Below, one piece after another: positions 25,401 through 33,007 of a stretch of 64,000 nt of DNA. Below the pieces are notes generated by a model. That model ran no database searches. It was not told the DNA's origin and saw only the letters and a list, made by a program, of their open reading frames with translations. The DNA is from Tragulus kanchil. Its lineage: Eukaryota; Chordata; Mammalia; Artiodactyla; Tragulidae. Location of the stretch: assembly GCA_022376925.1 (NCBI GenBank), contig JAIOJX010000026.1, forward strand, positions 251,345,330-251,409,329. Direction: 5' to 3'. A program made the translations under genes and the position numbers. Within the stretch, counting starts at the first letter, position 1; every line of letters starts with the position of its first letter.

Positions 25401-28400
25401 GGGAAACTGTGATCCCTGTACCGCGCCGGGCTCGCCAGGCAGCTCGGGGGTGGACCACGCTGATCATCGCAGTGGCTGCCTGCAGGTCACTGTCCAGGGA
25501 CACAGGGTTGGCTGCCCTCCAGCTCACAGTACCTCAAAGAGCTGACTGTACTACCAGCCGCATGCACGTCTAATCACTGACCTTTGTTTTTCCAGAGAGG
25601 ACTTTCTGGAGACACTGACAGTCTGATTTCTCTTTCTTCTCTCTCTCTCCCTCCACCTCTCGCCTCTCCCTTCAGTCGGCAGCACCTCTTCCTCACCAGC
25701 ACTGTTAGGAATCAGAGACCCTCGCTCTGAATACGATAGGACCCAGCCACCTATGCAGTATTACGGTAGCCAAGGGGATGCCACTCATAGAGGCCTGCAC
25801 CCTGGTAAGACAGCAGTCGGGTGTGTGATAGAGTATCTTGAACAGCCGCGTGTCCCCAGGCACTTGGCCGGCAGCCTGGGAGGTAACCTCTGCCTGCCTT
25901 GAGATGGTCCCCCAGCAGCAGACCATGGTCCAGTCTCTCCACCTCCTTCCTGCTTCAGGGCCCGTTGCCTTTCCCACTTGTTTTAAGTGAAGCAAGACTA
26001 GGCAGTGATCTGGTGACCGCAAATACAGAGCACCGTGTCCAAAGGAGAAAGCGTTTCCGGTTTCCCCTCAGCTCAGGCCCTTGGTCCTGCCCCTCGTCCA
26101 TGCCCCGTGTGTTCCACTAATCTGAGCTCTGTGACACTTGGCAGGGCCAATCTCCTGGACCGACTCATACATTCAAACCTGTGGATGCGGGTCAATTCCA
26201 TTTGCATTTTCATGGAAAAGACTTTGAATGAATAACAGAACATATAATGTGATTCTCCTCAGAGTGATTTATTTTTTAAGAATCACAGAAATGATGTTGC
26301 ACAGTATTAATATTTTTATGTCCTATTCAGAAAGCCATGCAAATAATTTATTTAAAGAATGACAACCTGAAGTGTTACCAAGATATCATAATTGTCTTCA
26401 TTCTCAGCTATCTTGCAAATTGGAACTACTCTAGAGGTTTCAAATAAGGCAGTATGAGCTCCCAAAAAAAGGGTGGAGAGAACCCTCCTTTCTCAAGAAA
26501 ACTATTTATTAAAAAGAACTAGAAGCTGGTAGCAATTTAATAACTGCTGGGGGAGCAATCTCTGTCATGCTGTTGTCTTTAAAGCTGTGATTCCACAGGA
26601 CTCTTTACTAATCGACTGTTGTTACTATGGCAATTAATAGCTCAGAAAATTGCAGATGCTACCTTTCAGACACCAAGCTCTTTGCAGAGGAAATGCACAT
26701 ATCAACTGAAGTGCATTGTTGCTTCAGGTTTGCAGCCGTCTGCTTCATTTTAAGGATCGCCTCCTTAGCATGCGCGCCCTTCTGTATCTTCTTTGCTTGC
26801 TTCAATAAACTAATTTACCTCAAATATGTTTCATTTTCCTCATTAAAATAAAAGTGAAAATCTTTGCTAGGCTTAACAGTACTCAGGGTAACCAGTGACA
26901 TCACCGGAGTCTCCCACAGACTCTTGAAGACAGCTTAGCTGGTTACCAGGTTCTTTTTAAGACATGCTGAAATATGGCAGACACAAGACTGTGCCTCCAG
27001 GTGGCCAGCCCGTTAGAACACCTGTGCCTGCTTCTTCCAGAACCTGGGATTTTGAGTCAAAGCTGTTTTGAGGGCATGGAGCTTGTTCTGCTATGTTTCC
27101 CTACCCCCGTCTGACCCAGTGCTCTAACTCAGAGCCCTGGAAGAGCTGTCTTCTAGGCCCCAGGAGCAAGTCTGCTGTTCAGAGCCCACCAGGGGAAATC
27201 TGCCCAGGTGGGAAGAGCTCCCCACAGTGACCCCACAGAGGTTGAGAAAGAATCCTTTTTGGACCTGTGCATTGGCATTGCTTTTCGGTGAAACACACAG
27301 CCTTGCTTTGCCATGTTCAGTAGCCCCTAGGGGCCTTGGGGTAGGCAGTAAGCAGGCTTGATCCAGGGCACCCACACTGCTGACCGTCTGGGGCTGTGCT
27401 GCGCCGGGGAAGGCCGGGCCGATCGGGGACGCCACTAACCCTAGCACAGGGGGTCCGTACGACCTAATGGACCAGAATAATGAGCACTAGTGTTAATTTC
27501 ACGAAATATTTTCTTACAGGCTCCAGCAAACCTTCACCAATTTACATCAGTTCCTATTCCTCACCAGCAAGAGAACAAAATAGACGGCTACAGGTGAATT
27601 TGCAATATCATTTTTACAGAAGGCCGATTAGCAGGGATCAGCACAGTAAGGGGTCCGCACCGGTTGGCTTTCCTGCGCTGGGCCCACAGTGGGGCTGAGG
27701 AGCTGTCCCGGGGATCTCTGCTCCTCGGAAGCTCATCCACGGTTTCAGCAAATCACTTGTACAGTAGTCTCATGTCCTTGCATATCCAGATTGTACCCCC
27801 ATGCCACTGATGGCAACCAGCTGGGAAGTCTTTAACGCCTATTCTTTACCCAACAGTTTCCTTTCCCAGTATTTTTTTTTAATTTCTTCTGTCCTCTGGG
27901 TGGGGAAAGATCAGTAAGCACACTTTATTCTCTCATCTCATTGTTCTCTCTTTTTGTACCTCTTGTTATCCATCTTCATGGCTCCCACCCATTCAAGCCT
28001 CCGTGGTTTGAAGACACTTGAGTTCACAGCCAAATCAATGTTAGGCTCAGAGGTCAGAGTGGACTCAGCCCTCCCCACTCTCCATCAGAAAGGGGACTAG
28101 TGATTGTTACATTGGATCTCTGCTTTCATGGGGTCCAAAAATTCATTTTGGTCCTTCCTGATGCCACGTTCACCTGGGTCATCTGATCTCCCTTCATACC
28201 TTCCATTAACACGTGAGCAACTAGGGGGTTCCCAAGCAAGCATGTGTCCTGCCCGGCAGATAAGGATACTCTCAGACCTCCTTCTGTATCATCTTTCCTC
28301 TGTAGATGGAAGACGAACCTCTCAAGTTACTCATAATCTCTGCTATGGTTCTTTTTTTTTTTTTTTTTTTTTTTTTGGCGAAATATCTTCAAAATCATCA

Positions 28401-29550
28401 CTCTAAGTTAAAAAGCAAGTTTAGCTCTGAAATCCTTATAATATTAGAATGTGTTCAGTTCCAGAATATGGTGTTGCTCCTTATGTGATAAATTTGTAAC
28501 ATCTTCCTAAGAGGGGGATTTGGGAATGATCAGGAGGAAAGACAGAATTATTACAGTTTTTCTCCAAACATATTTGAAGAAATTAATGTGAGGTCAGATA
28601 GAGGCAACACGAAAGGAAATAAGGGCAGAGTGTGGGTGCCCACCTGTATCTCACTCTGCTTCCTTACAGATGAAGTTAGTATCAGCCCCAGCTCAGGGAA
28701 GTCTGTTACTTTAGAACTGTATTTGCTCACGTATCTCTTCTAATTTTACTACTCTCCTGCCTGGAGATTGCTTATTCTTTTAAAAGCACAGCAGGGTTTC
28801 CAAAGTGTGACTGTTGTTCATGAAACTACATATCGCTTTTAAAACTGAGAGATGGACTTGGTCTTCATCTCTGAGATAACAGTTTTAAAACATGGTTCTG
28901 CAATTACACAACAATCTGAAGCCCCCAAATCCAACCTTCCACTAGGTTCATGATGATTCCCCTGTATCAAAGCAAAAATCAAGGTCATCCTTTCACCAGG
29001 CACATCCAGGTCACAGAACATGTAGCCAGGGGTGGTCTGGGGTTCTCCCTGGGTGCTGACTTCTAGAGGTCATAGGACAGGATTTGAGCCAGTAGCCAGC
29101 CCACCTGTAAGCATAGCTTCAAATCCTTCTCATCCACTAATAAGCATACAGTGTGCACCAGAAAAAAAAAAATTCAACCATAAGTTCACAAACACTGAAT
29201 ACTGCTTTAAAAATATGAAGCAGGAAGCCCACGTTAATTTTCCTTCAACATTCACTTCCAAAAATTGCTTTGATTTATTTGCTTTTTCATTTTGCCAACA
29301 GCATCAACAGCTGTATTATAGTCAAGATGACTCCAACAGAAAGAACTTTGATGCATACAGATTGTATTTGCAGTCTCCTCATAGCTATGAAGATCCTTAT
29401 TTTGATGATCGAGTTCACTTTCCACCTTCTACTGATTATTCGACACAGTATGGACTGAAGTCAACCACGAATTACGTGGACTTTTATTCCACTAAACGCC
29501 CTTCTTACAGAGCAGAACAGTACCCAGGGTCCCCAGACTCGTGGGTGTAG
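1238..29550 (+). CDS. PKP4: PKP4 (plakophilin-4 / p0071), 3' half, 11 coding exons to the stop codon
   Basis: Joining 1238-1421, 4687-4804, 6137-6328, 6527-6700, 10706-10856, 15050-15245, 19504-19588, 19712-19829, 24551-24679, 27520-27593 and 29302-29550 gives an open frame of 555 whole codons plus a split first codon. Every junction phase agrees. The product is an armadillo protein of the p120-catenin family that acts at adherens junctions and desmosomes, binds cadherin tails and is linked to Rho signalling in cytokinesis (family knowledge). I recognise PKP4 rather than CTNND2, ARVCF or CTNND1 from the whole protein, for example [33 protein letters not shown], the [14 protein letters not shown] loop and the end [12 protein letters not shown]. 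If full length is about 1,190 residues as in human, the window starts near residue 637, inside the armadillo domain. Upstream exons lie outside the window. Exons 1, 4 and 9 of this list occur twice because of assembly-type duplications; only one copy of each is counted here. Confidence 0.96.
2324..2507 (+). other. PKP4: Duplicate copy of PKP4 exon 1 (probably an assembly artefact)
   Basis: The exon and its splice sites repeat exactly, 1086 nt downstream of the first copy and inside the tandem repeat 878-3050. Splicing copy 1 to copy 2 would join AG to GA and shift the frame. I regard it as redundant sequence rather than a second real exon. Confidence 0.85.
3051..4686. other. PKP4 intron between exons 1 and 2
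   Basis: Purine-rich on the plus strand from 3051 to about 3900, in the style of an old diverged repeat that I cannot name. A MIR-like stretch (cctcacagcaaccctgtgag) lies near 4375. No exon. Confidence 0.5.
4687..4804 (+). CDS. PKP4: PKP4 coding exon (window exon 2): [24 protein letters not shown]
   Basis: 118 nt, acceptor gtgcag and donor gtcagt. The first G completes the Arg codon begun in the previous exon, then 39 codons follow ([12 protein letters not shown] to NTSDYDSK). It continues the armadillo superhelix. The exon is single copy in the window. Confidence 0.95.
4805..6136. other. PKP4 intron between exons 2 and 3
   Basis: Mixed unique and old repeat-like purine-rich sequence (about 5,340-5,800). 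Open frames here have no recognisable protein and no matching splice phase. Confidence 0.5.
6137..6328 (+). CDS. PKP4: PKP4 coding exon (window exon 3): [15 protein letters not shown] plus lysine-rich loop
   Basis: 192 nt, exactly 64 codons in phase 0 at both ends. Acceptor tttcag, donor gtaagc. It encodes the armadillo motif [19 protein letters not shown], then a long acidic-to-basic loop ending in seven lysines, Arg and TPQEDQ. In the p120-catenin family an insertion at this place in the armadillo domain carries a lysine-rich, nuclear-localisation-like stretch (family knowledge). Nuclear import by this loop in PKP4 is inference. Confidence 0.95.
6527..6700 (+). CDS. PKP4: PKP4 coding exon (window exon 4): [21 protein letters not shown]
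   Basis: 174 nt, exactly 58 codons, phase 0 at both ends. Acceptor tttcag, donor gtagga. It encodes [20 protein letters not shown] and continues to [11 protein letters not shown], an armadillo repeat whose SLQNLSAG helix matches the consensus. An identical copy at 7603-7776 lies in a tandem duplication. Because the exon is phase-symmetric, a transcript model could include both without a frameshift and so hide the error. Confidence 0.95.
7603..7776 (+). other. PKP4: Duplicate copy of PKP4 exon 4 (probably an assembly artefact)
   Basis: Identical to 6527-6700 at an offset of 1076 nt, with the same tttcag acceptor and gtagga donor. It lies inside tandem repeat 6428-8580. In-frame inclusion is possible on paper and would add a second copy of one armadillo segment of 58 residues. 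Confidence 0.85.
8868..8955 (+). mobile_element. L1 3'-end remnant
   Basis: gtgtataactgaatcacttt followed by an acattgtaaatcaac motif matches the usual artiodactyl L1 3' end in plus orientation. Under 100 nt remain. Confidence 0.6.
8965..9185 (+). mobile_element. MIR element
   Basis: Diagnostic MIR words in order: agctgagggtctcag, tcatctgtaaaatgg, gtgagataataaatg and cagcgcccggcatag. This is an ancient tRNA-core SINE in the PKP4 intron. Confidence 0.75.
10706..10856 (+). CDS. PKP4: PKP4 coding exon (window exon 5): [26 protein letters not shown]
   Basis: 151 nt, acceptor ctcctag, donor gtatgt. It starts on a whole codon (50 codons) and ends with the first base of a Gly codon. It encodes [20 protein letters not shown] and ends [16 protein letters not shown]. 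The motif [16 protein letters not shown] is one of the most conserved armadillo segments of the p120 subfamily. Single copy. Confidence 0.95.
10857..15049. other. PKP4 intron between exons 5 and 6
   Basis: Includes duplication 3 and a MIR-like piece near 11530-11650 (ggatctgctgctcactggct). Positions 14172-15049 are AT-rich and hold nothing I can identify. Confidence 0.5.
11905..14171. repeat. Tandem duplication 3 (about 1.13 kb, x2), intronic
   Basis: Copies at about 11905-13039 and 13040-14171. The four differences noticed are loss in copy 2 of single bases or short runs (gagagg to gagg, ttcccac to ttccac, cccctttt to cccttt). It lies in the intron between exons 5 and 6. Confidence 0.95.
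15050..15245 (+). CDS. PKP4: PKP4 coding exon (window exon 6): [20 protein letters not shown], followed by a GC donor
   Basis: 196 nt. Acceptor gggcag. The first two bases finish the Gly codon, 64 codons follow ([14 protein letters not shown] to NITKGRGD), and the last two bases AG begin an Arg codon completed at 19504. The exon is more GC-rich than its surroundings. The donor that keeps the frame is AG|gcaagt, a non-canonical GC donor that otherwise matches the donor consensus well. No GT donor nearby keeps the frame. Confidence 0.93.
15246..15251 (+). other. PKP4: Non-canonical GC 5' splice site (gcaagt) of PKP4
   Basis: The exon ends ..GACAG and the intron starts gcaagt; the acceptor is ttcgctag at 19503. 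Only this junction gives GRGDR-SSLKVV in frame. Apart from the T-to-C change at position +2, the site fits the donor consensus (AG|GCAAGT), as is usual for U2-type GC-AG introns. Confidence 0.85.
15252..17762. other. PKP4 GC-AG intron, left part
   Basis: Contains an L2-like end near 16,000-16,080, a T run at about 16491-16509 and an old purine-rich repeat-like stretch (about 16,830-17,700). No exon seen. Confidence 0.5.
17776..17961 (+). mobile_element. CHR-type tRNA-Glu SINE in PKP4 intron
   Basis: It begins ggcttcccttgtggctcagtgg, has a tRNA-like B box (ggttcaatccct) and ends in an AATAAATAAA and poly(A) tail. A 13-nt target-site duplication, aaaagaagatggg, flanks it at 17763-17775 and 17962-17974. 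Confidence 0.88.
18318..18489 (-). mobile_element. CHR-type SINE, minus strand, in PKP4 intron
   Basis: A poly(T) head (18319 on) and the reverse complement of the tRNA-Glu region (ggatcgaaccagg near the right end, then accatcaggga) mark a minus-strand insertion. A perfect 14-nt target-site duplication, tctgcgttctcttc, lies at 18304-18317 and 18490-18503. Confidence 0.9.
18504..19503. other. PKP4 GC-AG intron, right part
   Basis: Unique sequence; GC-rich in the last 250 nt before the acceptor. An open frame spans 19133-19681 and runs through exon 7 in another context; it has no independent support. Confidence 0.5.
19504..19588 (+). CDS. PKP4: PKP4 coding exon (window exon 7): [28 protein letters not shown]
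   Basis: 85 nt, acceptor ttcgctag, donor gtaact. The first base completes the Arg codon, then 28 codons end in IYKK. This is the end of the armadillo domain: [17 protein letters not shown] is a C-terminal helix signature of this subfamily. Confidence 0.94.
19712..19829 (+). CDS. PKP4: PKP4 coding exon (window exon 8): [26 protein letters not shown]
   Basis: 118 nt, acceptor ccccag, donor gtcagt, only 123 nt after the previous exon. It has 39 codons plus the first base of the next one. It starts the C-terminal tail after the armadillo domain and is rich in Ser, Thr and Gln. A second gt nine bases downstream (gtaagc) would not keep frame with the next exon. Confidence 0.94.
20278..22494. repeat. 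Tandem duplication 4 (about 1.11 kb, x2), first of an overlapping chain
   Basis: Copies at about 20278-21388 and 21390-22494. Differences are mainly homopolymer shortening in copy 2, for example gccaggggaagcggg against gccaggaagcgg. The last 395 nt of copy 2 are also the start of duplication 5, so that part is present three times. Confidence 0.95.
22100..24368. repeat. Tandem duplication 5 (about 1.13 kb, x2), overlapping duplications 4 and 6
   Basis: Copies at about 22100-23234 and 23235-24368. It shares 22100-22494 with duplication 4 and 24164-24368 with duplication 6. The copies are nearly identical; taggac/tagggc is one difference (22193/23328). Confidence 0.95.
24501..24550 (+). promoter_or_regulatory. 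Long polypyrimidine tract and acceptor before the cassette exon
   Basis: About 47 of these 50 bases are C or T. They include repeated TCTCT and TTCTT words that resemble PTB-type (PTBP1/2) binding sites, and the stretch ends in cttcag. It sits directly before the skippable exon 9. A role in regulated inclusion is inference. The tract is repeated at 25626-25675. Confidence 0.5.
24551..24679 (+). CDS. PKP4: PKP4 coding exon (window exon 9), in-frame cassette exon of 43 codons
   Basis: 129 nt, acceptor cccttcag, donor gtaaga. It starts and ends after the first base of a codon, so it can be skipped without changing frame: TCA G|GC TCC still reads S-G-S. It encodes [20 protein letters not shown] to HRGLHP. 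From memory, human PKP4 has isoforms of 1,192 and 1,149 residues, a 43-residue difference equal to this exon. A long pyrimidine tract precedes it. An identical copy lies at 25676-25804 within a tandem duplication. Confidence 0.93.
25676..25804 (+). other. PKP4: Duplicate copy of the PKP4 cassette exon 9 (probably an assembly artefact)
   Basis: Identical to 24551-24679 at an offset of 1125 nt, with the same pyrimidine tract and donor. It lies inside tandem repeat 24164-26382. It is phase-symmetric, so an automatic gene model could treat it as an extra 43-residue repeat. Confidence 0.85.
26383..27519. other. PKP4 intron between exons 9 and 10
   Basis: The first 500 nt are AT-rich and without recognised repeats; the rest is mixed. 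No exon or RNA gene recognised. Confidence 0.5.
27520..27593 (+). CDS. PKP4: PKP4 coding exon (window exon 10): [23 protein letters not shown]
   Basis: 74 nt, acceptor ttcttacag, donor gtgaat. Two bases finish a Gly codon and 24 codons follow. It is a Ser/Tyr/Pro-rich tail segment, probably disordered. The sequence fits PKP4 and has no recognised domain. Confidence 0.93.
27594..29301. other. PKP4 last intron
   Basis: Contains a run of 25 T at 28352-28376 without a recognisable SINE body. Otherwise unique sequence. Confidence 0.5.
29302..29550 (+). CDS. PKP4: PKP4 last coding exon (window exon 11), tyrosine-rich tail with PDZ ligand DSWV and stop
   Basis: 249 nt from acceptor ccaacag to the TAG at 29548-29550, 82 residues. 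It encodes [20 protein letters not shown] and ends [12 protein letters not shown]. Many Tyr residues lie in [14 protein letters not shown] acidic contexts. The final DSWV is a type I PDZ ligand, known in p0071, delta-catenin and ARVCF to bind Erbin and related LAP proteins (family knowledge). Confidence 0.96.
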   Translation, partial: HQQLYYSQDDSNRKNFDAYRLYLQSPHSYEDPYFDDRVHFPPSTDYSTQYGLKSTTNYVDFYSTKRPSYRAEQYPGSPDSWV

Positions 29551-29924
29551 CACCCTGATGCTCGGGGGAGGAACTCTTCTTTCTAACCTTGGTTGGATGG
29601 AGACAAGAAGTCTGTCTTGCTGATTCGCGGATGAAATGTGAAAGTGACATGGAAGGAATGAGTGAAGAGCATATTCTTTTTTTCTTTTTTGAGGAATTTT
29701 CAGGGAAGTGAGGCAACCTTCGAGAGAGAGGACTTTCTAAACTCTACTTAGGTGTTAGGTCTAATTACTTGTAGATTCTATAGTCTGGTGAAGGTGTGGG
29801 CCATGTGATGAGAGGTTTGAGAAATGGGTGAAATGAGATGGGGGATGTGTTGGTCAAATCAAATTAAAGATGATTTTTTTAATGTGAATAAGTTATGTTC
29901 TGATAGTTTGTACAGAAAAAAAAT

Positions 29925-29930
29925 AATAAA
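29925..29930 (+). terminator. PKP4: Proximal poly(A) signal AATAAA of PKP4
   Basis: An AATAAA hexamer about 375 nt after the stop codon, preceded by an A-rich stretch. Use in vivo is unknown; T-rich sequence follows. Confidence 0.5.
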
Positions 29931-30276
29931 ATGGATGCCCTACATGTTTTATTGCTATTACTAAATGTCGAAATTGTATGCTATAATGTCTTGTAAATTT
30001 CTTTTGTCGTTGTAAATATGGAAATGCCACATTGGTTAAGTGCCATCATTTGTAACGCAGTGTGTCATTTGAAAAGAGATTTGAAGAAACAGCTTCAAAA
30101 ACAAATGGGAAACCCAAGGAATTGTTAGCAGTTAAAAACAAACTACAATATCCTTTGTTTTCAAAATGAATAGTATATCTCTGAAGCACAAAGTCCAGTC
30201 TGGTAAGCAGCACCATGCCCATTCCCGCCTCTTTCATAGGACACTTCACTGCCATTTTCTATGCACATGAAAGAAA

Positions 30277-30282
30277 AATAAA
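30277..30282 (+). terminator. PKP4: Distal poly(A) signal AATAAA of PKP4
   Basis: An AATAAA hexamer about 727 nt after the stop codon. It is followed within 45 nt by a T-rich element (from about 30319), as expected of a GU/U-rich downstream element. This is the best candidate for the main 3' end. Confidence 0.7.
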
Positions 30283-30428
30283 TGTGGAAATTTCATCCTT
30301 GGAAATTTGTTCCCGGTTCTTTTTTTTTTCTTTTTCTTTGTTTGACACAGAAAAGCAGATTAATAAATGTGAATCTCATTGCATATAGGAAACTGCTTAA
30401 ATATATCCATTGATTTTGGACTTTCCTC

Positions 30429-32604
30429 CTTGCATACGGTTAGTATACTTTGTGGAATGGACTCTACCACAGAATGAAGCTGCGAACTTTTCTCTATCTG
30501 TCTGAGTATTTTTATTTCTCGGGATCTGTTTTGAATCTAATGCCTATTACTACTTTATCATTTTTTTTCCAGATTGCTGTATATTTAATACCACTTTTCA
30601 CCGAAGAGAAATTACGTCTGGCAGCCTGGCCCTAACTAAGTTGACAGACTCCTTTCGGCATCATTTTAAGAACTCCATAACTGCGTAAGAACAGTGGTCG
30701 GGCACTTACTGCTTGCCACCAGTGTAATAAGCCAAAACCAATTCTAAATAAATATTTTGCTGACTAATTCCATGAGACAAAATAATGCCTGGCTTAGAGA
30801 CAGGGTAGGGAAGCCCCACTATGCCTGGCAGGCAGAAGTCATAATAATACCAAGCTGTATCCCTTCTTAGCCTTTCTCCATCTCTGAGTCCTTCCCAAGT
30901 CTTGTGGTTTCTACCCTGGGTCTCACGTGGAAGAGTGAGTCTACATCCAGAATGATTCTATTTTAAGTACAGGCAAAAAATTATCTTTGGGGCTTCCCTG
31001 GTGGTCCAGTGGTTGAGGGGTATGCCTTGCAGTGCAGGGGGCACCAGTTCCATCCCTGGTCTGGGGGAATCCTTCATGCCGTGGAATGGCTGTACCGGTG
31101 TGTCCAATTGTGAGCCAGCACTCTGGAATGCATGCGCCTAGAGGCAGCCAGAGAGACCACCGCGGTGGGAGGCCCACACAGGCCAAAGAGTAAAAACAAA
31201 AGATGGATGAAAATAAATATAAACAAAAAGAGGCATGATGGGGAAAGGGGGGGGGAAGGCTTAAAAAAAAATCATCTGTGTTGATTGAGCCAGTGTTGCC
31301 TATTTAGATACCAATATCTAAGGGTATTAACTAGAGAGCTTTAGGAGATGATGAAAATGCTCTATATCTTACTGGGGTGGCTCTTACACAGCATAAACAT
31401 TTAGCAAAACTCAGCAAAATGTACACATAAGATCTTACATCTCATCATATGTAGAATTTATTCCAATAAAAACACTTCAAAAGTCACTAAACAAAAATGA
31501 GTGTTTAACTTGGAATGGATTTTCCTTCTTGCATACGGTTAGTATACTTTGTGGAATGGACTCTACCACAGAATGAAGCTGCGAACTTTTCTCTATCTGT
31601 CTGAGTATTTTTATTTCTCGGGATCTGTTTTGAATCTAATGCCTATTACTACTTTATCATTTTTTTTCCAGATTGCTGTATATTTAATACCACTTTTCAC
31701 CGAAGAGAAATTACGTCTGGCAGCCTGGCCCTAACTAAGTTGACAGACTCCTTTCGGCATCATTTTAAGAACTCCATAACTGCGTAAGAACAGTGGTCGG
31801 GCACTTACTGCTTGCCACCAGTGTAATAAGCCAAAACCAATTCTAAATAAATATTTTGCTGACTAATTCCATGAGACAAAATAATGCCTGGCTTAGAGAC
31901 AGGGTAGGGAAGCCCCACTATGCCTGGCAGGCAGAAGTCATAATAATACCAAGCTGTATCCCTTCTTAGCCTTTCTCCATCTCTGAGTCCTTCCCAAGTC
32001 TTGTGGTTTCTACCCTGGGTCTCACGTGGAAGAGTGAGTCTACATCCAGAATGATTCTATTTTAAGTACAGGCAAAAAATTATCTTTGGGGCTTCCCTGG
32101 TGGTCCAGTGGTTGAGGGGTATGCCTTGCAGTGCAGGGGGCACCAGTTCCATCCCTGGTCTGGGGGAATCCTTCATGCCGTGGAATGGCTGTACCGGTGT
32201 GTCCAATTGTGAGCCAGCACTCTGGAATGCATGCGCCTAGAGGCAGCCAGAGAGACCACCGCGGTGGGAGGCCCACACAGGCCAAAGAGTAAAAACAAAA
32301 GATGGATGAAAATAAATATAAACAAAAAGAGGCATGATGGGGAAAGGGGGGGGGAAGGCTTAAAAAAAAATCATCTGTGTTGATTGAGCCAGTGTTGCCT
32401 ATTTAGATACCAATATCTAAGGGTATTAACTAGAGAGCTTTAGGAGATGATGAAAATGCTCTATATCTTACTGGGGTGGCTCTTACACAGCATAAACATT
32501 TAGCAAAACTCAGCAAAATGTACACATAAGATCTTACATCTCATCATATGTAGAATTTATTCCAATAAAAAAAACCACTTCAAAAGTCACTAAACAAATG
32601 AGTG
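30429..32604. repeat. Tandem duplication 7 (about 1.08 kb, x2), just 3' of PKP4
   Basis: Copies at about 30429-31507 and 31528-32604, offset 1099. A linker of about 20 nt (tttaacttggaatggatttt) lies between. Each copy carries a CHR-type SINE. Confidence 0.95.
30989..31230 (+). mobile_element. CHR-2-type SINE (second copy 32088-32329)
   Basis: It starts ggcttccctggtggtccagtgg, has the B-box-like ccagttccatccctgg and a body ending gggaggcccacacaggc, followed by an A-rich tail. It lies within tandem duplication 7, so it appears twice; this is one insertion, not two. Confidence 0.82.
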
Positions 32605-33007
32605 ATAACACTAAGACTTAGTGTTTTTTTTAACTTTTATTTTACTTTTAACTTTCACAGAGTTTTGTTGTTGACAGATATGTATGTTCCCAGATTATGT
32701 GACTTAGTTTTATAGCCTGGAGTCAAAGTGGTTATTACTAGTCTCACAAGTTGAGAAAAATCCAGTTTATAAACTTCAAACCTTATAAAACATCCACTTA
32801 ACAGTAGTTTCCTCACACACAAGGTTTTAGCACAAAATTCTTTGTAGTTATATACACCCGTCTGTTTACAGCTTACTAAAGTGAAGCAGAGCTCTAGAAA
32901 ATTTATATTTGAAAGGCACTATACGAGAGAGTCCCTTTGAATGAACTGTGATTGGACAGATTTATGTGTGTGTTGATAGGAGAGTAAGTTGAGAAGTAAA
33001 ACTCGGG
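32605..33007. other. Intergenic sequence between duplications 7 and 8
   Basis: AT-rich, unique-looking. No repeat or gene signal found. Confidence 0.45.

Larger units (their letters stand above)
24164..26382. repeat. Tandem duplication 6 (about 1.12 kb, x2), includes PKP4 cassette exon
   Basis: Copies at about 24164-25257 and 25289-26382, with a constant offset of 1125. Between them lie about 30 nt (25258-25288) that match neither what follows copy 2 nor what precedes copy 1. Confidence 0.95.
29551..30300 (+). other. PKP4: PKP4 3' untranslated region
   Basis: Sequence after the stop codon is AT-rich with no repeat that I recognise. It contains a proximal AATAAA at 29925-29930 and a distal one at 30277-30282, so 3'UTRs of roughly 400 and 750 nt are possible. 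Cleavage about 15-25 nt after the distal signal is inferred. Confidence 0.75.

Noticed and set aside
28352..28376. Poly(T) run as the tail of a minus-strand SINE
   Set aside because: No SINE body or target-site duplication was seen next to it; it may be a simple T tract.
29032..29550. A 172-codon open frame covering the last PKP4 exon
   Set aside because: Only 29302-29550 is coding; the upstream part is intron read-through ending at the ccaacag acceptor.
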